A stretch of 64,000 nucleotides of DNA from Ruegeria atlantica (lineage in GTDB: Bacteria > Pseudomonadota > Alphaproteobacteria > Rhodobacterales > Rhodobacteraceae). Positions 51,253-60,527 of this stretch are shown piece after piece (position 1 is the first letter of the stretch; every line of letters begins with the position of its first letter). The position numbers and the translations under genes are program-made. The notes under the pieces are model-generated. The model had not been told where the DNA came from, did no database searches, and saw nothing but the letters and a program-made list of their open reading frames with translations. The DNA lies in assembly GCF_013032005.1 (NCBI RefSeq), contig NZ_WQBE01000001.1, positions 124,001 through 188,000 on the forward strand, written 5' to 3'.

Positions 51253-52269
51253 ATGAACAGGCAGTCAGTCATGACCGATCAGGACCCCCGATTTATCAGC
51301 GTAACCCCAATGAAAAACGAAGGCCCCTTTGTGCTGGAATGGGTGGCCCATAATCGGGCTATTGGCGTCGACCAGATGGTTGTGATGACCAACGACTGCA
51401 CGGATGGTACGGATGCTTTGCTGAACCGGTTGGATGAAAGGGGCATCCTCACTCATGTCGACAACAACTCGCGCCGTCAGACCAGCCCCCAAAAGCGCGC
51501 CTACAAAAAATTCTTGGCGATGGAGGTGGCGCGGCCGCAAGACTGGGTGGTTGTGATTGACGCTGATGAACACATCAACGTCAAAACCGGTGACAACACG
51601 TTGCGCGCTCTGACCGATGCCATCCCGGACGCCAAGATGATTTCGATGACATGGCGCCTGTTCGGAAATGCTGGTGTCGTTCGATATGAGGATCGATTCC
51701 TGTCGGACCAGTTTCGACGAGCGGCGCAAGAGCAGAAATACCGTCCACCGCAAGCCTGGGGTTTCAAAACGATGTTTCAGCGCGAACTTTGGAGTGCGCT
51801 GGGGGTTCATCGACCCAAACGCCCGACAGTTGAGACCATGGAAGATTGTCACTGGTACAATGGATCGGGACAATTGATGCCGGACCGGTATTTTAGCGCC
51901 AGTTGGCGCTCGGCACGGGATTCCATTGGGTATGATCTGGTTCAGATCAATCACTATGCGCTGAAGTCCTGTGAAAGCTACCTGGTCAAGAAAATGCGCG
52001 GGCGGGCCCACCATCTGGGGGAAAGCCTTGGCATGGACTATTGGAACATGATGAACCAAAACGCCGAGGAAGATGGCTCGATCGATGTCATCCTGGATCG
52101 CAAGCGCGAACATTATTACGAGTTGCTGTCAGATCCTGAAACGGCCCGGCTGCATCATTTGTCCTGCGATCTGCATAGGCAGAAGATCATGGACCTGCGG
52201 GCGCAACCAGAGATGCAGGACCTCATGCAGCAGATGACGACGGATTTTGCGGTCAGTCACAGGGAATGA
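51253..52269 (+). CDS. Glycosyltransferase family 2 / GT92-like protein (paralogue 2)
   Basis: A 338-residue paralogue of the protein at 47236: SVTPMKNEGPFVLEWVAHN, GVDQMVVMTND, VVVIDADEHINV (DxD), and WRLFGNAGVV. A start at 51271 (MTDQDPR) matches the paralogue better in length; ATG 51253 is equally open, and neither has a strong ribosome binding site. It lies 92 bp after the TPR protein in the same orientation. It probably adds a sugar to the same polymer. Confidence 0.83.
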   Translation: MNRQSVMTDQDPRFISVTPMKNEGPFVLEWVAHNRAIGVDQMVVMTNDCTDGTDALLNRLDERGILTHVDNNSRRQTSPQKRAYKKFLAMEVARPQDWVVVIDADEHINVKTGDNTLRALTDAIPDAKMISMTWRLFGNAGVVRYEDRFLSDQFRRAAQEQKYRPPQAWGFKTMFQRELWSALGVHRPKRPTVETMEDCHWYNGSGQLMPDRYFSASWRSARDSIGYDLVQINHYALKSCESYLVKKMRGRAHHLGESLGMDYWNMMNQNAEEDGSIDVILDRKREHYYELLSDPETARLHHLSCDLHRQKIMDLRAQPEMQDLMQQMTTDFAVSHRE

Positions 52270-52300
52270 GCAGGCATATTTCCAAAACAGGAGGTCTCTG

Positions 52301-53284
52301 ATGCTCTGGCTGCATATAGGTATGCCCAAGACCGGCACGACTGCGTTGCAGGCATATGTGCGTCAGAACAAGGCCCCACTGGCTGATGTCGGCTTGCATT
52401 ATCTTGAGGCGGGCCGTCGTCGGTTGGAAGGGAGCGAACGTCTGGCGATCAGCCACAACATCATCGCCTTTCGCATCAATCAGACCAATGAGTCGATGGA
52501 CCCGTTCCGCGCGTTGATGGCATCCGAGTATGAGGCGCACAGCGATCAGACCTGCCTAGTGTCTTCAGAGATGTTTTATTCCTGCGACTTGAACAAGTTG
52601 GCGCAGGTTTTCGCGGAAATCCCCTCGCGCGATTTGCGGATCACCTACTATTGCCGCCGCTACTCGGATTTCTTCGAGGCCGACTACAAGCAGCGCGCTA
52701 AGAATGGCCGTATGGGCACCAGCGCGTCGGAATATGTCCGGGGCAGGCTGGCGAAAATCAAGAATGACCCTGGCACTTTCACCTTTTCGGCGAAACTGGA
52801 CCAAATCCGGCAGGCTTTTCCGGGCGTTACGATTGTCCCGATGATGTATGATCGCGCTCAGATGGTCCAAGGCCATATCGTGGATGATTTCATGTCGCGC
52901 ATAGGCGTGCCTTTGCCGGACGGCACGGCGGCTAAACAGCCCGCTAACCAATCTCAGTCGCGTGTGGCCAGCGAAGCTTTTGGCATTGTCTCACGTTCCA
53001 TGGGCCGCAAGGAAAGTCGCCAGCTGCGTCGGCGCGTGGTCAGTGATCCGGTCATGATCCGGCGCTATGATGTGCTGGAGCCGGACGAACGGGCCTGGCT
53101 GGATGAGTATTTGACCAAGCAAGACGTCACATTCCAGCAAGAGTTCTTTCCCGACCGGCCAAGGCTGTTTGAGCCGGTTGAGCTAAACGAAGAAGACCAG
53201 AAATTCCGACGCGACACGCCCGAGGAATACGACGCCCTGCGCCGCGCGTCCGAGATCGTCTTTCGAATGGCGCTAGAGGATTGA
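52301..53284 (+). CDS. Sulfotransferase-like protein
   Basis: A 327-residue protein that starts MLWLHIGMPKTGTTALQAY. The PKTGTT loop is the 5'-phosphosulfate-binding motif of PAPS-dependent sulfotransferases, and SEMFYSC then YCRRYSDFFEADYKQ fit the 3'-phosphate loop region. CAGGAGG precedes the ATG at good spacing. It closes the glycan cluster, so a sulfated polymer is a reasonable inference. The acceptor is unknown, and such proteins sometimes transfer other groups. Confidence 0.72.
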   Translation: MLWLHIGMPKTGTTALQAYVRQNKAPLADVGLHYLEAGRRRLEGSERLAISHNIIAFRINQTNESMDPFRALMASEYEAHSDQTCLVSSEMFYSCDLNKLAQVFAEIPSRDLRITYYCRRYSDFFEADYKQRAKNGRMGTSASEYVRGRLAKIKNDPGTFTFSAKLDQIRQAFPGVTIVPMMYDRAQMVQGHIVDDFMSRIGVPLPDGTAAKQPANQSQSRVASEAFGIVSRSMGRKESRQLRRRVVSDPVMIRRYDVLEPDERAWLDEYLTKQDVTFQQEFFPDRPRLFEPVELNEEDQKFRRDTPEEYDALRRASEIVFRMALED

Positions 53285-53287
53285 ACC

Positions 53288-53593
53288 CTACCGTTCGATG
53301 GTGATTTCCTGACGCTGGCGACCGGTTGTTTTGTCAAAGATCAAAATACGGTTGTCATCGGTCACTACCGCATACCAGTTGCTGCCGATTGTCACTGCCT
53401 GTGCTTTGGCGCCGTCTGGAAGCTCGATCTGATCGGGCAGGGTGGGGGTTCTGTCCGTTAGTCGGATGACAATCAGCGCGAATGTCACTAGAACCCCGCC
53501 AATCATCACCGCGGTCAACAACATGACCATTCTCCGCAGCAGGCGAAGCTGCGGTGTTTCCTGCGGTTCTTGGGGTTCGGAAGGGACAGTCAT
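53288..53593 (-). CDS. DUF6476-like single-span membrane protein
   Basis: A 101-residue protein with one helix (about residues 20-45) and a C-terminal soluble part, RILIFDKTTGRQRQEITIE, that looks like one blade of a beta-propeller. It resembles small Rhodobacteraceae proteins of the DUF6476 type. Its ATG at 53593 overlaps the divergent rluD ATG by two bases. Function unknown. Confidence 0.7.
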   Translation of the reverse strand: MTVPSEPQEPQETPQLRLLRRMVMLLTAVMIGGVLVTFALIVIRLTDRTPTLPDQIELPDGAKAQAVTIGSNWYAVVTDDNRILIFDKTTGRQRQEITIER

Positions 53594-54626
53594 GGGCACC
53601 CGCCAGATTGAATTTCAGATTGCGGCCGATCCGCCGCCTCGTCTTGATAAGGCGCTTTCGCGGGATGTGCCAGCCGATGAAAACCTCTCGCGCACGCGGT
53701 TGGCCCGGCTGATTGATCAGGGCGCTGTTCTGATCGACGGCATCGAGGCGCGCGACCCAAAAGCCAAAGTGGCCGAGGGCGCATCCGTGGCGATTACCGT
53801 GAATGAGGCAGAGGACAGCCATATTGGTCCTGAAGATATCCCGTTGGAGATTGTCTTTGAGGACGCAGACCTGGTCGTTATCAACAAACCGGCGGGCATG
53901 GTTGTGCATCCTGCGCCGGGGTCTCCGAGCGGTACATTGGTCAATGCGTTGCTGCATCACTGCGGTGACGACCTGTCCGGGGTAGGCGGGGTCAAGCGTC
54001 CCGGAATCGTACATCGCATCGACAAGGAAACCAGCGGCCTGCTGGTGGTGGCGAAATCCGATGCGGCCCATCACGGTCTGGCTGCACAGTTCGAGGCGCA
54101 CACGGTCGAGCGCTACTATCGCGCGATTTGCTACGGCGTGCCGGATGCGAATGACCCTCGTTTGCGCGGTGTCAAAGGCGTCAGCTTCGAGCCCGGAAAC
54201 ATCATGCGCCTGACCACGCAACTGGCACGGCACAAGACCGACCGGCAAAGGCAGGCGGTGCTGTTTCATGGCGGGCGTCATGCGGTGACGCGGGCACGTC
54301 TGGTCGAGGTTTTTGGATCACCAGCAGGGTTGGCTTTGATCGAATGCTGGTTGGAGACCGGGCGCACGCACCAGATCCGCGTACACATGGCCCATGCCGG
54401 GCACGGTTTGGTGGGCGATCCGGTTTACGGCGGCAAGCGAAAACTGGCCGCCAAGGCGTTCAGCGCGACCACAGCCGAGGCCGTGAGAGCCTTTCCGCGG
54501 CAGGCGCTCCACGCCGCTGTGTTGGGTTTTGAACACCCGGTAACTGGTGAAAACCTGCGGTTTGAGGCCGAATTGCCCGAAGATATGCAGAAACTGATTG
54601 AACAGCTTCGCGCACCGCTGACATAA
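53592..54626 (+). CDS. rluD: RluA/RluD family pseudouridine synthase
   Basis: A 344-residue enzyme that makes pseudouridine in 23S rRNA. An S4-like N-terminal domain (RLDKALSRDVPADENLSRTRLARLIDQGAVLIDG) is followed by the catalytic domain. The catalytic Asp is in GIVHRIDKETSGLLVVAKS, and GRTHQIRVHMAHAGHGLVGDPVYG matches the C-terminal motif. GGAAGGGA lies ahead of the ATG, which shares its bases with the start of the divergent gene. rluD next to rpoH is common in Rhodobacterales. RluD versus RluC/RluA specificity is by overall likeness. Confidence 0.9.
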   Translation: MGTRQIEFQIAADPPPRLDKALSRDVPADENLSRTRLARLIDQGAVLIDGIEARDPKAKVAEGASVAITVNEAEDSHIGPEDIPLEIVFEDADLVVINKPAGMVVHPAPGSPSGTLVNALLHHCGDDLSGVGGVKRPGIVHRIDKETSGLLVVAKSDAAHHGLAAQFEAHTVERYYRAICYGVPDANDPRLRGVKGVSFEPGNIMRLTTQLARHKTDRQRQAVLFHGGRHAVTRARLVEVFGSPAGLALIECWLETGRTHQIRVHMAHAGHGLVGDPVYGGKRKLAAKAFSATTAEAVRAFPRQALHAAVLGFEHPVTGENLRFEAELPEDMQKLIEQLRAPLT

Positions 54627-54701
54627 TGCGTAAAGTTACGTGATTAAGACTTTCTTTGGTTTCCTTTATCTATCGTTAATTCCAAACTGTTAACGGTACC
54701 T

Positions 54702-54730
54702 CTTGAACGGATTGGGACGACCTCCCATAT
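54702..54730 (+). promoter_or_regulatory. Probable sigma-32 promoter of rpoH
   Basis: CTTGAA (54702-54707) and TCCCATAT (54723-54730) are spaced by 15 bp, close to the heat-shock promoter consensus CTTGAA-N13-16-CCCCATNT. The -10 ends 42 bp upstream of the rpoH ATG. This would make rpoH autoregulated, as known for Caulobacter. Confidence 0.5.
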
Positions 54731-54772
54731 CCCATGTTAACGAATTAAACATTTGTCGGAGGGACATGAATC

Positions 54773-55669
54773 ATGGCAAATTACGCAAATCTCCCCGCGC
54801 CGACGCCAGAAGGCGGCCTGAACCGCTATATGCAGGAAATTCGCAAATTTCCGCTGCTGGAGCCGGAAGAAGAGTACATGCTGGCGAAGCGTTGGGTCGA
54901 AGAGCAAGATACTGAAGCGGCTCATAAAATGGTCACATCGCATCTGCGATTGGCGGCCAAGATTGCCATGGGCTATCGCGGTTATGGTTTGCCGCAGGCC
55001 GAGGTGATTTCCGAGGCCAACGTGGGCCTGATGCAGGCTGTCAAAAAGTTCGACCCGGAAAAAGGTTTCCGGTTGGCGACTTATGCCATGTGGTGGATTC
55101 GCGCCTCGATCCAAGAGTACGTCCTGCGGTCGTGGTCCATGGTGAAACTGGGCACGACCAGCGCGCAGAAAAAGCTGTTCTTCAACCTGCGCAAAGCCAA
55201 GGCACGCATTGGTGCGCTGGAAGAAGGCGACCTGCGTCCCGAGAACGTCAAGCAGATCGCCAATGATCTGGGCGTGACCGAAGAAGAAGTCATCAGCATG
55301 AACCGCCGTATGTCCGGTGGCGACGCTTCGTTGAACGCGACTGTTGGGTCCGAAGGCGAAGGCACCATGCAGTGGCAGGATTGGCTTGAGGATGAGGATG
55401 CCGATCAGGCTGGCGATTACGAAGCCCGCGACGAGCTGGACGCCCGGCGCGAGCTTCTGGCGGCTGCTCTGGAAGTCCTGAATGATCGGGAAAAGGACAT
55501 CCTGACACAGCGCCGCTTGATGGATCAGCCCGTCACGCTGGAGGACCTGAGTACGCAGTACAATGTCAGCCGCGAGCGTATTCGTCAGATCGAGGTTCGT
55601 GCGTTTGAGAAGCTCCAAAAGAAAATGCGCGAATTGGCGCGTGAAAAAGGGATGCTGGGCAACGTCTGA
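54773..55669 (+). CDS. rpoH: RNA polymerase heat-shock sigma factor RpoH
   Basis: A 298-residue sigma-70-family factor of the heat-shock class. Region 2 has SHLRLAAKIAMGYRGYGLP, the 2.4 segment is FRLATYAMWWIRASIQEYVLRSW, and the RpoH box is QKKLFFNLRKAK. Region 4 ends with LSTQYNVSRERIRQIEVRAFEKL. Roseobacters usually carry more than one rpoH; which paralogue this is cannot be told. CGGAGGGA lies before the ATG. The upstream region carries a sigma-32-like promoter, suggesting self-activation after heat shock. It ends in a strong terminator. Confidence 0.96.
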   Translation: MANYANLPAPTPEGGLNRYMQEIRKFPLLEPEEEYMLAKRWVEEQDTEAAHKMVTSHLRLAAKIAMGYRGYGLPQAEVISEANVGLMQAVKKFDPEKGFRLATYAMWWIRASIQEYVLRSWSMVKLGTTSAQKKLFFNLRKAKARIGALEEGDLRPENVKQIANDLGVTEEEVISMNRRMSGGDASLNATVGSEGEGTMQWQDWLEDEDADQAGDYEARDELDARRELLAAALEVLNDREKDILTQRRLMDQPVTLEDLSTQYNVSRERIRQIEVRAFEKLQKKMRELAREKGMLGNV

Positions 55670-55687
55670 GACGGACCCAAGCAAAGA

Positions 55688-55717
55688 AAGCCCGCCGTAG
55701 ATGGCGGGCTTTTTTTG
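55688..55717. terminator. Terminator after rpoH
   Basis: A nine-bp stem AAGCCCGCC/GGCGGGCTT with a six-base loop and a T-tract of eight T's on the plus strand; on the minus strand it can also serve the convergent fasciclin-RTX gene. Confidence 0.88.
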
Positions 55718-55718
55718 T

Positions 55719-56798
55719 TTAAGCGAAGATAAAATCGCTTTCCGACAGTTGACCGTTTCCAACACCAAGTAGATCGATGCTGTCGCCATCTCCCAACTCG
55801 ATTGTGGTGCGGAAGAACCCGCTTTCGATGTGGTCTTCGATATCCTCGAAGCTGTCGATACCGTCGTAGCCGCTGAGGTCGATCTTGTCCTTGCCGATCT
55901 CGAAGTCGAGGATGGTATCTTCTCCGTCGCCTTCTTCGAAGAAAAAGGTGTCACGCCCACGGCCGCCGACCAAAAAGTCATCGTCAGCGCCGCCATCGAT
56001 CAGGTCTTTGCCGCGACCGCCAAAGATTTTGTCGTTCCCATCATCGCCGCGCAGAATGTCCATGCCACGACCGCCGAAAATGGTGTCATTGCCATCACCA
56101 CCTAGAACAATATCCTTACCGCGACCGGCGCCGATGACGTCATTTCCGCCACCACCATGCACAAAATCCTTGCCACGACCGGTGAAGTGGAATTCGTCCG
56201 AGTCATCTCCCAGAATGAAATCTGTATTCTTCTGGCCCAGGATACCGGTCACGGATACCGGCAGCAGAACCCCATCCAAAACGTGGATGATCCCGTTCGA
56301 GGCGGGAACGTCGAATCCGACAAGACCTGGATCGTCGATTCCCGGGTCCGCATCGCCCAGGCTGGGTGGCATGCTGGAAAGGTTCAGTTCCACTTCACCA
56401 CCCTGCAGCGTTTCGATGGCCGCACCGTCACCCAAACTGACGACCTCTTGTTTCGTGAATGACCCATCGACGACGTGATAGGTTAGAATCTCGGTCAGCA
56501 GAGGTATCGGATCGCCACCGCCTAAAAGGGTCAGGGCTTTCACGATGTGATTGATCGCTCCGGCTTCGTCCGAGCCTTCAAAGCCCAAAGCCTGAGCCAA
56601 TCCGATGAATGCCGCATCTTTCGGCGCAAAAACGGTCAGATCGGCGTTGGGGTCGGCCAACGCTCCGTCCAGACCTGCTGCAAGAACAGCCTCGCGAAGG
56701 ATGTCGAAATCATGAGCGTTATGGTCGAAGGTTCCCGGGTCCCCGCTTAGTTCCAGGACTTTTCCGGTAATCGAAGGTAGTTCTGTATTAGCTGGCAT
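55719..56798 (-). CDS. Fasciclin (FAS1) and RTX-repeat exported protein
   Basis: A 359-residue protein. A FAS1 domain at about 25-195 carries FTVFAPKD-like [11 protein letters not shown], the TYHVVDG motif and [14 protein letters not shown] nonapeptide repeats (GGxGxDxUx) follow at about 215-300, such as [11 protein letters not shown] and [11 protein letters not shown], with a C-terminal DFIFA-type acidic tail. There is no N-terminal signal peptide, as expected for type I (ABC) secretion, so it should be a calcium-binding extracellular adhesin-like protein. GGGAG precedes the ATG. No type I secretion genes are adjacent. Confidence 0.9.
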   Translation of the reverse strand: MPANTELPSITGKVLELSGDPGTFDHNAHDFDILREAVLAAGLDGALADPNADLTVFAPKDAAFIGLAQALGFEGSDEAGAINHIVKALTLLGGGDPIPLLTEILTYHVVDGSFTKQEVVSLGDGAAIETLQGGEVELNLSSMPPSLGDADPGIDDPGLVGFDVPASNGIIHVLDGVLLPVSVTGILGQKNTDFILGDDSDEFHFTGRGKDFVHGGGGNDVIGAGRGKDIVLGGDGNDTIFGGRGMDILRGDDGNDKIFGGRGKDLIDGGADDDFLVGGRGRDTFFFEEGDGEDTILDFEIGKDKIDLSGYDGIDSFEDIEDHIESGFFRTTIELGDGDSIDLLGVGNGQLSESDFIFA

Positions 56799-57005
56799 AT
56801 CGGTTTATCTCCCACCCGGTTGCGCGCCTTTGGTCGGGAGTAATGCTGACAGGTCAGGTATCTCTCCCCGGCGATAAAGTTGTTACGGAGTGAGTTGGAA
56901 AACGGATCACGAAATTCGGATTTATCAATTGAGAGCCTGGATAAGATCCGGTTTGGCGGCGCCGAATCTCATTTAAATTTCAACAATTTGAATCACAAGG
57001 TGCAA

Positions 57006-58184
57006 CTAGTTCAATTGTTGCTGGAAAACTCTCACCATATTCTCACCCATCACTTTCCGAACCTGAGCTTCGGTCAATCCCTGATCCAACAATGCCGAGG
57101 TCAGGGCCGCCAATTCCGATGTGTCAAATGCGGTTTCTACTGAGCCATCATAGTCTGACCCCAACGAGACATGGTCTTCGCCAACGGTCTGGATGGCTGC
57201 CTTTATCATCTTGGCGATGCCGGTCGGGGTGATGTCCCCGCAGGTTACGTCCGCCCAATAGCCCATGCCGATTACACCGCCGGTGGCGGCAATCTGTTGC
57301 ATCAGATCGTCGGGATAATTGCGTTTGACCGGGCAGAATCCGTGCAAGCCGCTGTGGCTGACGATCAGGGGAACATCAGTCATATCGATCACGTCACGCG
57401 CGACCTGAGGGCTGGAATGGGCCAAATCGATCACTACGGGCCGTAGCGTCAGGTCTGCCACAAGCTGACGGCCGAACTCTGTCAGGCCAGCGTTGCCCAC
57501 CCCATGCAATGATCCGCCCAGTTCGTTGTCAAAAAAGTGGTGCAGTCCAAACACTCGGTGGCCGGCGTCGAACAGAGCGTCCAGATTGTTCAGATCGCCC
57601 TCTAGCGCATGCGCGCCTTCAATGCCCAGGATGCCTCCGACAACGGGTTGGCCTGCCGCACGGGCAGCCAGCACGGCGTCCAGGTCAGCCCTTGTCTTGA
57701 CGACTTTCAGCTGCCCGTCCGAGGCCGCTTCGAACTGATGTAGCTTTTCCGCCTGATAGACGGCGCGTTCCTTCAGGCTGTCCCACGTGCGCAATGGCCA
57801 CAACTGTCCGATGGCCAAAAGGGTAATGTTATCAAAAGACTCAGCCGAGTTCGCGTCATAGTTCTGACCGGCAGGGGATTTGGTGACGGCAGTAAAGACC
57901 TGTAGCGCGACGTTCCCCTCGATCAGTCGTGGGATATCTACCTGCCCACGTGTACCGCGTTCGGTCAGATCACGGCTCCACAACAGGGGGTCCGCGTGTA
58001 AGTCGCCGACGATCAGGGTTTCGTGCAATGCGGCGGCATCGTCGGACACCGCATAGGGGGCATGGGCGATCACGTTGTTCCGATCAGCTTCAATGTAAGA
58101 CGGAAGAAATCCGAAAAACACGACGGCACCGACCACAACTGCAAGCAACAGCAGACCGCCAATCCACTTGAGGACCCGTTTCAT
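57006..58184 (-). CDS. Membrane dipeptidase (peptidase M19 family)
   Basis: A 392-residue protein with an N-terminal membrane anchor or signal (about residues 5-30) and an amidohydrolase-fold M19 domain. Zinc ligands and active-site segments are visible: VGDLHADPLLW, GILGIEGAHALEG, FGLHHFFDNELGGS, IDLAHSSPQVA, IVSHSGLHGF and LGSDYDGSVE. M19 enzymes cleave dipeptides, including ones with D-residues. The ATG at 58184 has GGGAG five bases upstream. It stands alone, facing away from the oxidoreductase gene. Confidence 0.92.
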   Translation of the reverse strand: MKRVLKWIGGLLLLAVVVGAVVFFGFLPSYIEADRNNVIAHAPYAVSDDAAALHETLIVGDLHADPLLWSRDLTERGTRGQVDIPRLIEGNVALQVFTAVTKSPAGQNYDANSAESFDNITLLAIGQLWPLRTWDSLKERAVYQAEKLHQFEAASDGQLKVVKTRADLDAVLAARAAGQPVVGGILGIEGAHALEGDLNNLDALFDAGHRVFGLHHFFDNELGGSLHGVGNAGLTEFGRQLVADLTLRPVVIDLAHSSPQVARDVIDMTDVPLIVSHSGLHGFCPVKRNYPDDLMQQIAATGGVIGMGYWADVTCGDITPTGIAKMIKAAIQTVGEDHVSLGSDYDGSVETAFDTSELAALTSALLDQGLTEAQVRKVMGENMVRVFQQQLN

Positions 58185-58336
58185 TCTCACTCCCTTTCAA
58201 CCATTGGGGGCAGACTACGAAGGTTCCATGCAGATAAAAGCCTGACTTAACGTCGGATGGTTGCTAGAAGGTCAGGAAATGGGGCTGTTAGCGATAACGA
58301 TTGGATCGCCCCTGATTACACATGTCGGAGGAAATT

Positions 58337-59311
58337 ATGCATATACCAGTTCAATGGGGCGTTCTGGGTGCTGCCAAATTCGCGCGGCAATTCATGGCAC
58401 CGGCGATTCATGCGGCCCACGGCGCGCGTCTGGCCGGGCTGGCCACGTCAGACGCAGCCAAGGCTGAACCGTTTCGGGCCTTTTGTTCTGACTTGGTGGT
58501 TTATGACAGTTATGACGCGTTGCTTGCGGACCCTCAGATTGAGGCTGTTTATATTCCTTTGCCCAACCACCTGCATGTGGAATGGAGTCTGAAGGCACTA
58601 GAAGCGGGCAAGCATGTACTGTGTGAAAAGCCGATGGCCATGACCGGGGCCGAGTTCGACACCCTGATCAAAAAACGGGATAAGACCGGGCTGCTGGCGG
58701 CCGAGGCTTACATGATCGTCCATCATCCGCAGTGGCAATTGGTGCGAAAGTTGATTTCCGATGGGGCCATCGGCAAATTGGTGCATGTGACCGGTGCCTT
58801 CAGTTTCGACAATCGCGCGGATACCGGAAACATCCGCAATCGTGCCGAGACCGGCGGTGGCGGGCTGCGCGACATCGGTGTTTATGTGATCGGCGGCGCG
58901 CGATTTGCGACGGGGCAGGAGCCGGTACGGGTGGAGTCGGCCATTCGTTGGCAGGACGGGATCGACACCTTCACGGAAATTCGCGCACAATTTCCGGATT
59001 TTACCTATTCCGCCTATGTCTCGATCCGCATGCATCCGCATCAAGAGATGGTGTTTCACGGCGAAGGTGGCGTTATTCGCCTGACCGCTCCGTTCAACGC
59101 GCGCGTCTTTGGTGAGGCGCGCGTGGAATTGCACCGTCCGGGGCTTGAGGTTCAGGTCACGCGCTTTCCCGGGGATGACCATTACAAGTTGCAGGTCGAG
59201 GCGTTTTGCCGATCCGTGCGCGAAGGTGTCAAATACCCATGTCCGCTTGAATTCTCACGCGGGACGCAGGAGATGATCGATCGCGTGCTGGAAGGGGCGG
59301 TTTCCCTCTGA
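58337..59311 (+). CDS. Gfo/Idh/MocA family oxidoreductase
   Basis: A 324-residue NAD(P)-dependent dehydrogenase. The Rossmann loop is WGVLGAAKFARQFMAP, the cofactor-lysine motif is HVLCEKPMAMTGAEFDTLI, and the C-terminal domain includes GGGGLRDIGVYVIGGARFA with the His/Asp-type active site pattern of sugar and inositol dehydrogenases. GGAGGA lies five bases before the ATG at 58337; a further ATG at 58322 is less likely. The substrate is probably a sugar or derivative but is not set by neighbours. Confidence 0.87.
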   Translation: MHIPVQWGVLGAAKFARQFMAPAIHAAHGARLAGLATSDAAKAEPFRAFCSDLVVYDSYDALLADPQIEAVYIPLPNHLHVEWSLKALEAGKHVLCEKPMAMTGAEFDTLIKKRDKTGLLAAEAYMIVHHPQWQLVRKLISDGAIGKLVHVTGAFSFDNRADTGNIRNRAETGGGGLRDIGVYVIGGARFATGQEPVRVESAIRWQDGIDTFTEIRAQFPDFTYSAYVSIRMHPHQEMVFHGEGGVIRLTAPFNARVFGEARVELHRPGLEVQVTRFPGDDHYKLQVEAFCRSVREGVKYPCPLEFSRGTQEMIDRVLEGAVSL

Positions 59312-59368
59312 CTTGCCACGTCGCGTCCGGCTCGGCTAATCTGGCGTGCACCTGATCAGGAGGACGCC

Positions 59369-59638
59369 ATGGCAGGCGGTTGGGCGCGTGACGGCGCAGT
59401 GAGTGAACAGATCGAAGCATCCATTTCGGATGAGCTTGCCCGGATGCAGGCGCAAAAACAGCCAGTGGGCGAAAGCCTGACCCATTGCGCCGAATGCGAG
59501 GAACCGATCCCCGAGAAACGGCGTTTGGCCTTGCCGGGCGTCAAGCTGTGTCTGGATTGCCAGCAGGAACGGGATGGGGCTTTCAAAGCGCGTTCTGGGA
59601 TCAATCGGCGTGGCTCTAAAGACAGTCAGTTGAAGTAA
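59369..59638 (+). CDS. DksA/TraR C4-type zinc finger protein (small)
   Basis: An 89-residue protein with a coiled N-terminal helix and a C4 zinc finger: CAECEEPIPEKRRLALPG then CLDCQQER. It matches the short YbiI/TraR class. Unlike full-length DksA, it lacks the long coiled-coil acidic tip, so it may bind RNA polymerase only like TraR or do something else. CAGGAGG precedes the ATG. It lies 57 bases after the oxidoreductase gene on the same strand. Confidence 0.85.
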   Translation: MAGGWARDGAVSEQIEASISDELARMQAQKQPVGESLTHCAECEEPIPEKRRLALPGVKLCLDCQQERDGAFKARSGINRRGSKDSQLK

Positions 59639-59651
59639 GCGGATCCGAAGG

Positions 59652-60527
59652 ATGCCCGACACCAAGCTTTTTCAAAATGGTCTGGTGCTTGGGTTTCTGG
59701 CCGCCTTCCTTTGGGGCACACACAGCGTCATCGTGCGCTATCTGACCAGCGATCTGGGAGGGCTGCAAATTGCGGTGACGCGCCTGTTCATTGCTGCGAT
59801 GGCCATCTATTGCATGCTGCGCTTGATGCGGGTTGCCGTGTCGATCCGTCTGAGCGACTGGAACTTTCGGCTGGCGGTTCTGTCGACGATCGTCAACTAC
59901 ATCCTGTTCCATATCGGCTTGGAATATACCGGTGCGGCCAATGCGATAGTGCTTGAAAATACGGCGCCATTCTTCGTGCTGGTGTTTTTGTACTTCTTTG
60001 CCGACACCCCCGTCACACGCACCGATGTTCTGGCCACAGCGTTGGCAATTCTGGGCGTTTTTCTAACAGTTTATCAGGATTTCCAAGGGGGCGGAGACCC
60101 CTTGTTCGGCGATCTGCTTGAAATCGGTGCGGGCCTCAGCTGGGCGGTATTTCTGATCTCAAGCAGCCGCGCGATGCGCAATTCGGAATCAACCGCAGAG
60201 CGTCTGAATTTCCTCTTCGGGATATTCCTATGTTCTGGCGTTTTGTTGCTGCCGCTGGCCGTGTTTTCGTTGCAAGTTCCGACGGCCAATGACGTGGTCT
60301 TCCTGCTCCTGCTGGGGGTGCTTCCGACCGCGCTGGCCTATTACTTGTGGTACGAGGCCGCCGCGCGGGTGTCGACGCTGACAGCGACCTTGATGTTCGC
60401 CGCCTCGGTCGTGTTCACTTTCATCAACTCGGCGCTGTTTCTCGGGGCCGCAATCACGCCGATTGCAGCCCTTGGGGCGGTGTTGATCGTAGCCGCCGTG
60501 TTCCTGACGACCAAAAGTCAGAAGTGA
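59652..60527 (+). CDS. EamA/DMT family transporter
   Basis: A 291-residue protein with ten predicted helices in two EamA repeats: LGFLAAFLWGTHSVIVRYLT near the N-terminus and GLSWAVFLISSSRAMRN opening the second repeat. It starts 13 bases after the zinc-finger gene. The substrate is unknown. It is not closely similar in sequence to the DMT protein at 17984. Confidence 0.88.
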   Translation: MPDTKLFQNGLVLGFLAAFLWGTHSVIVRYLTSDLGGLQIAVTRLFIAAMAIYCMLRLMRVAVSIRLSDWNFRLAVLSTIVNYILFHIGLEYTGAANAIVLENTAPFFVLVFLYFFADTPVTRTDVLATALAILGVFLTVYQDFQGGGDPLFGDLLEIGAGLSWAVFLISSSRAMRNSESTAERLNFLFGIFLCSGVLLLPLAVFSLQVPTANDVVFLLLLGVLPTALAYYLWYEAAARVSTLTATLMFAASVVFTFINSALFLGAAITPIAALGAVLIVAAVFLTTKSQK

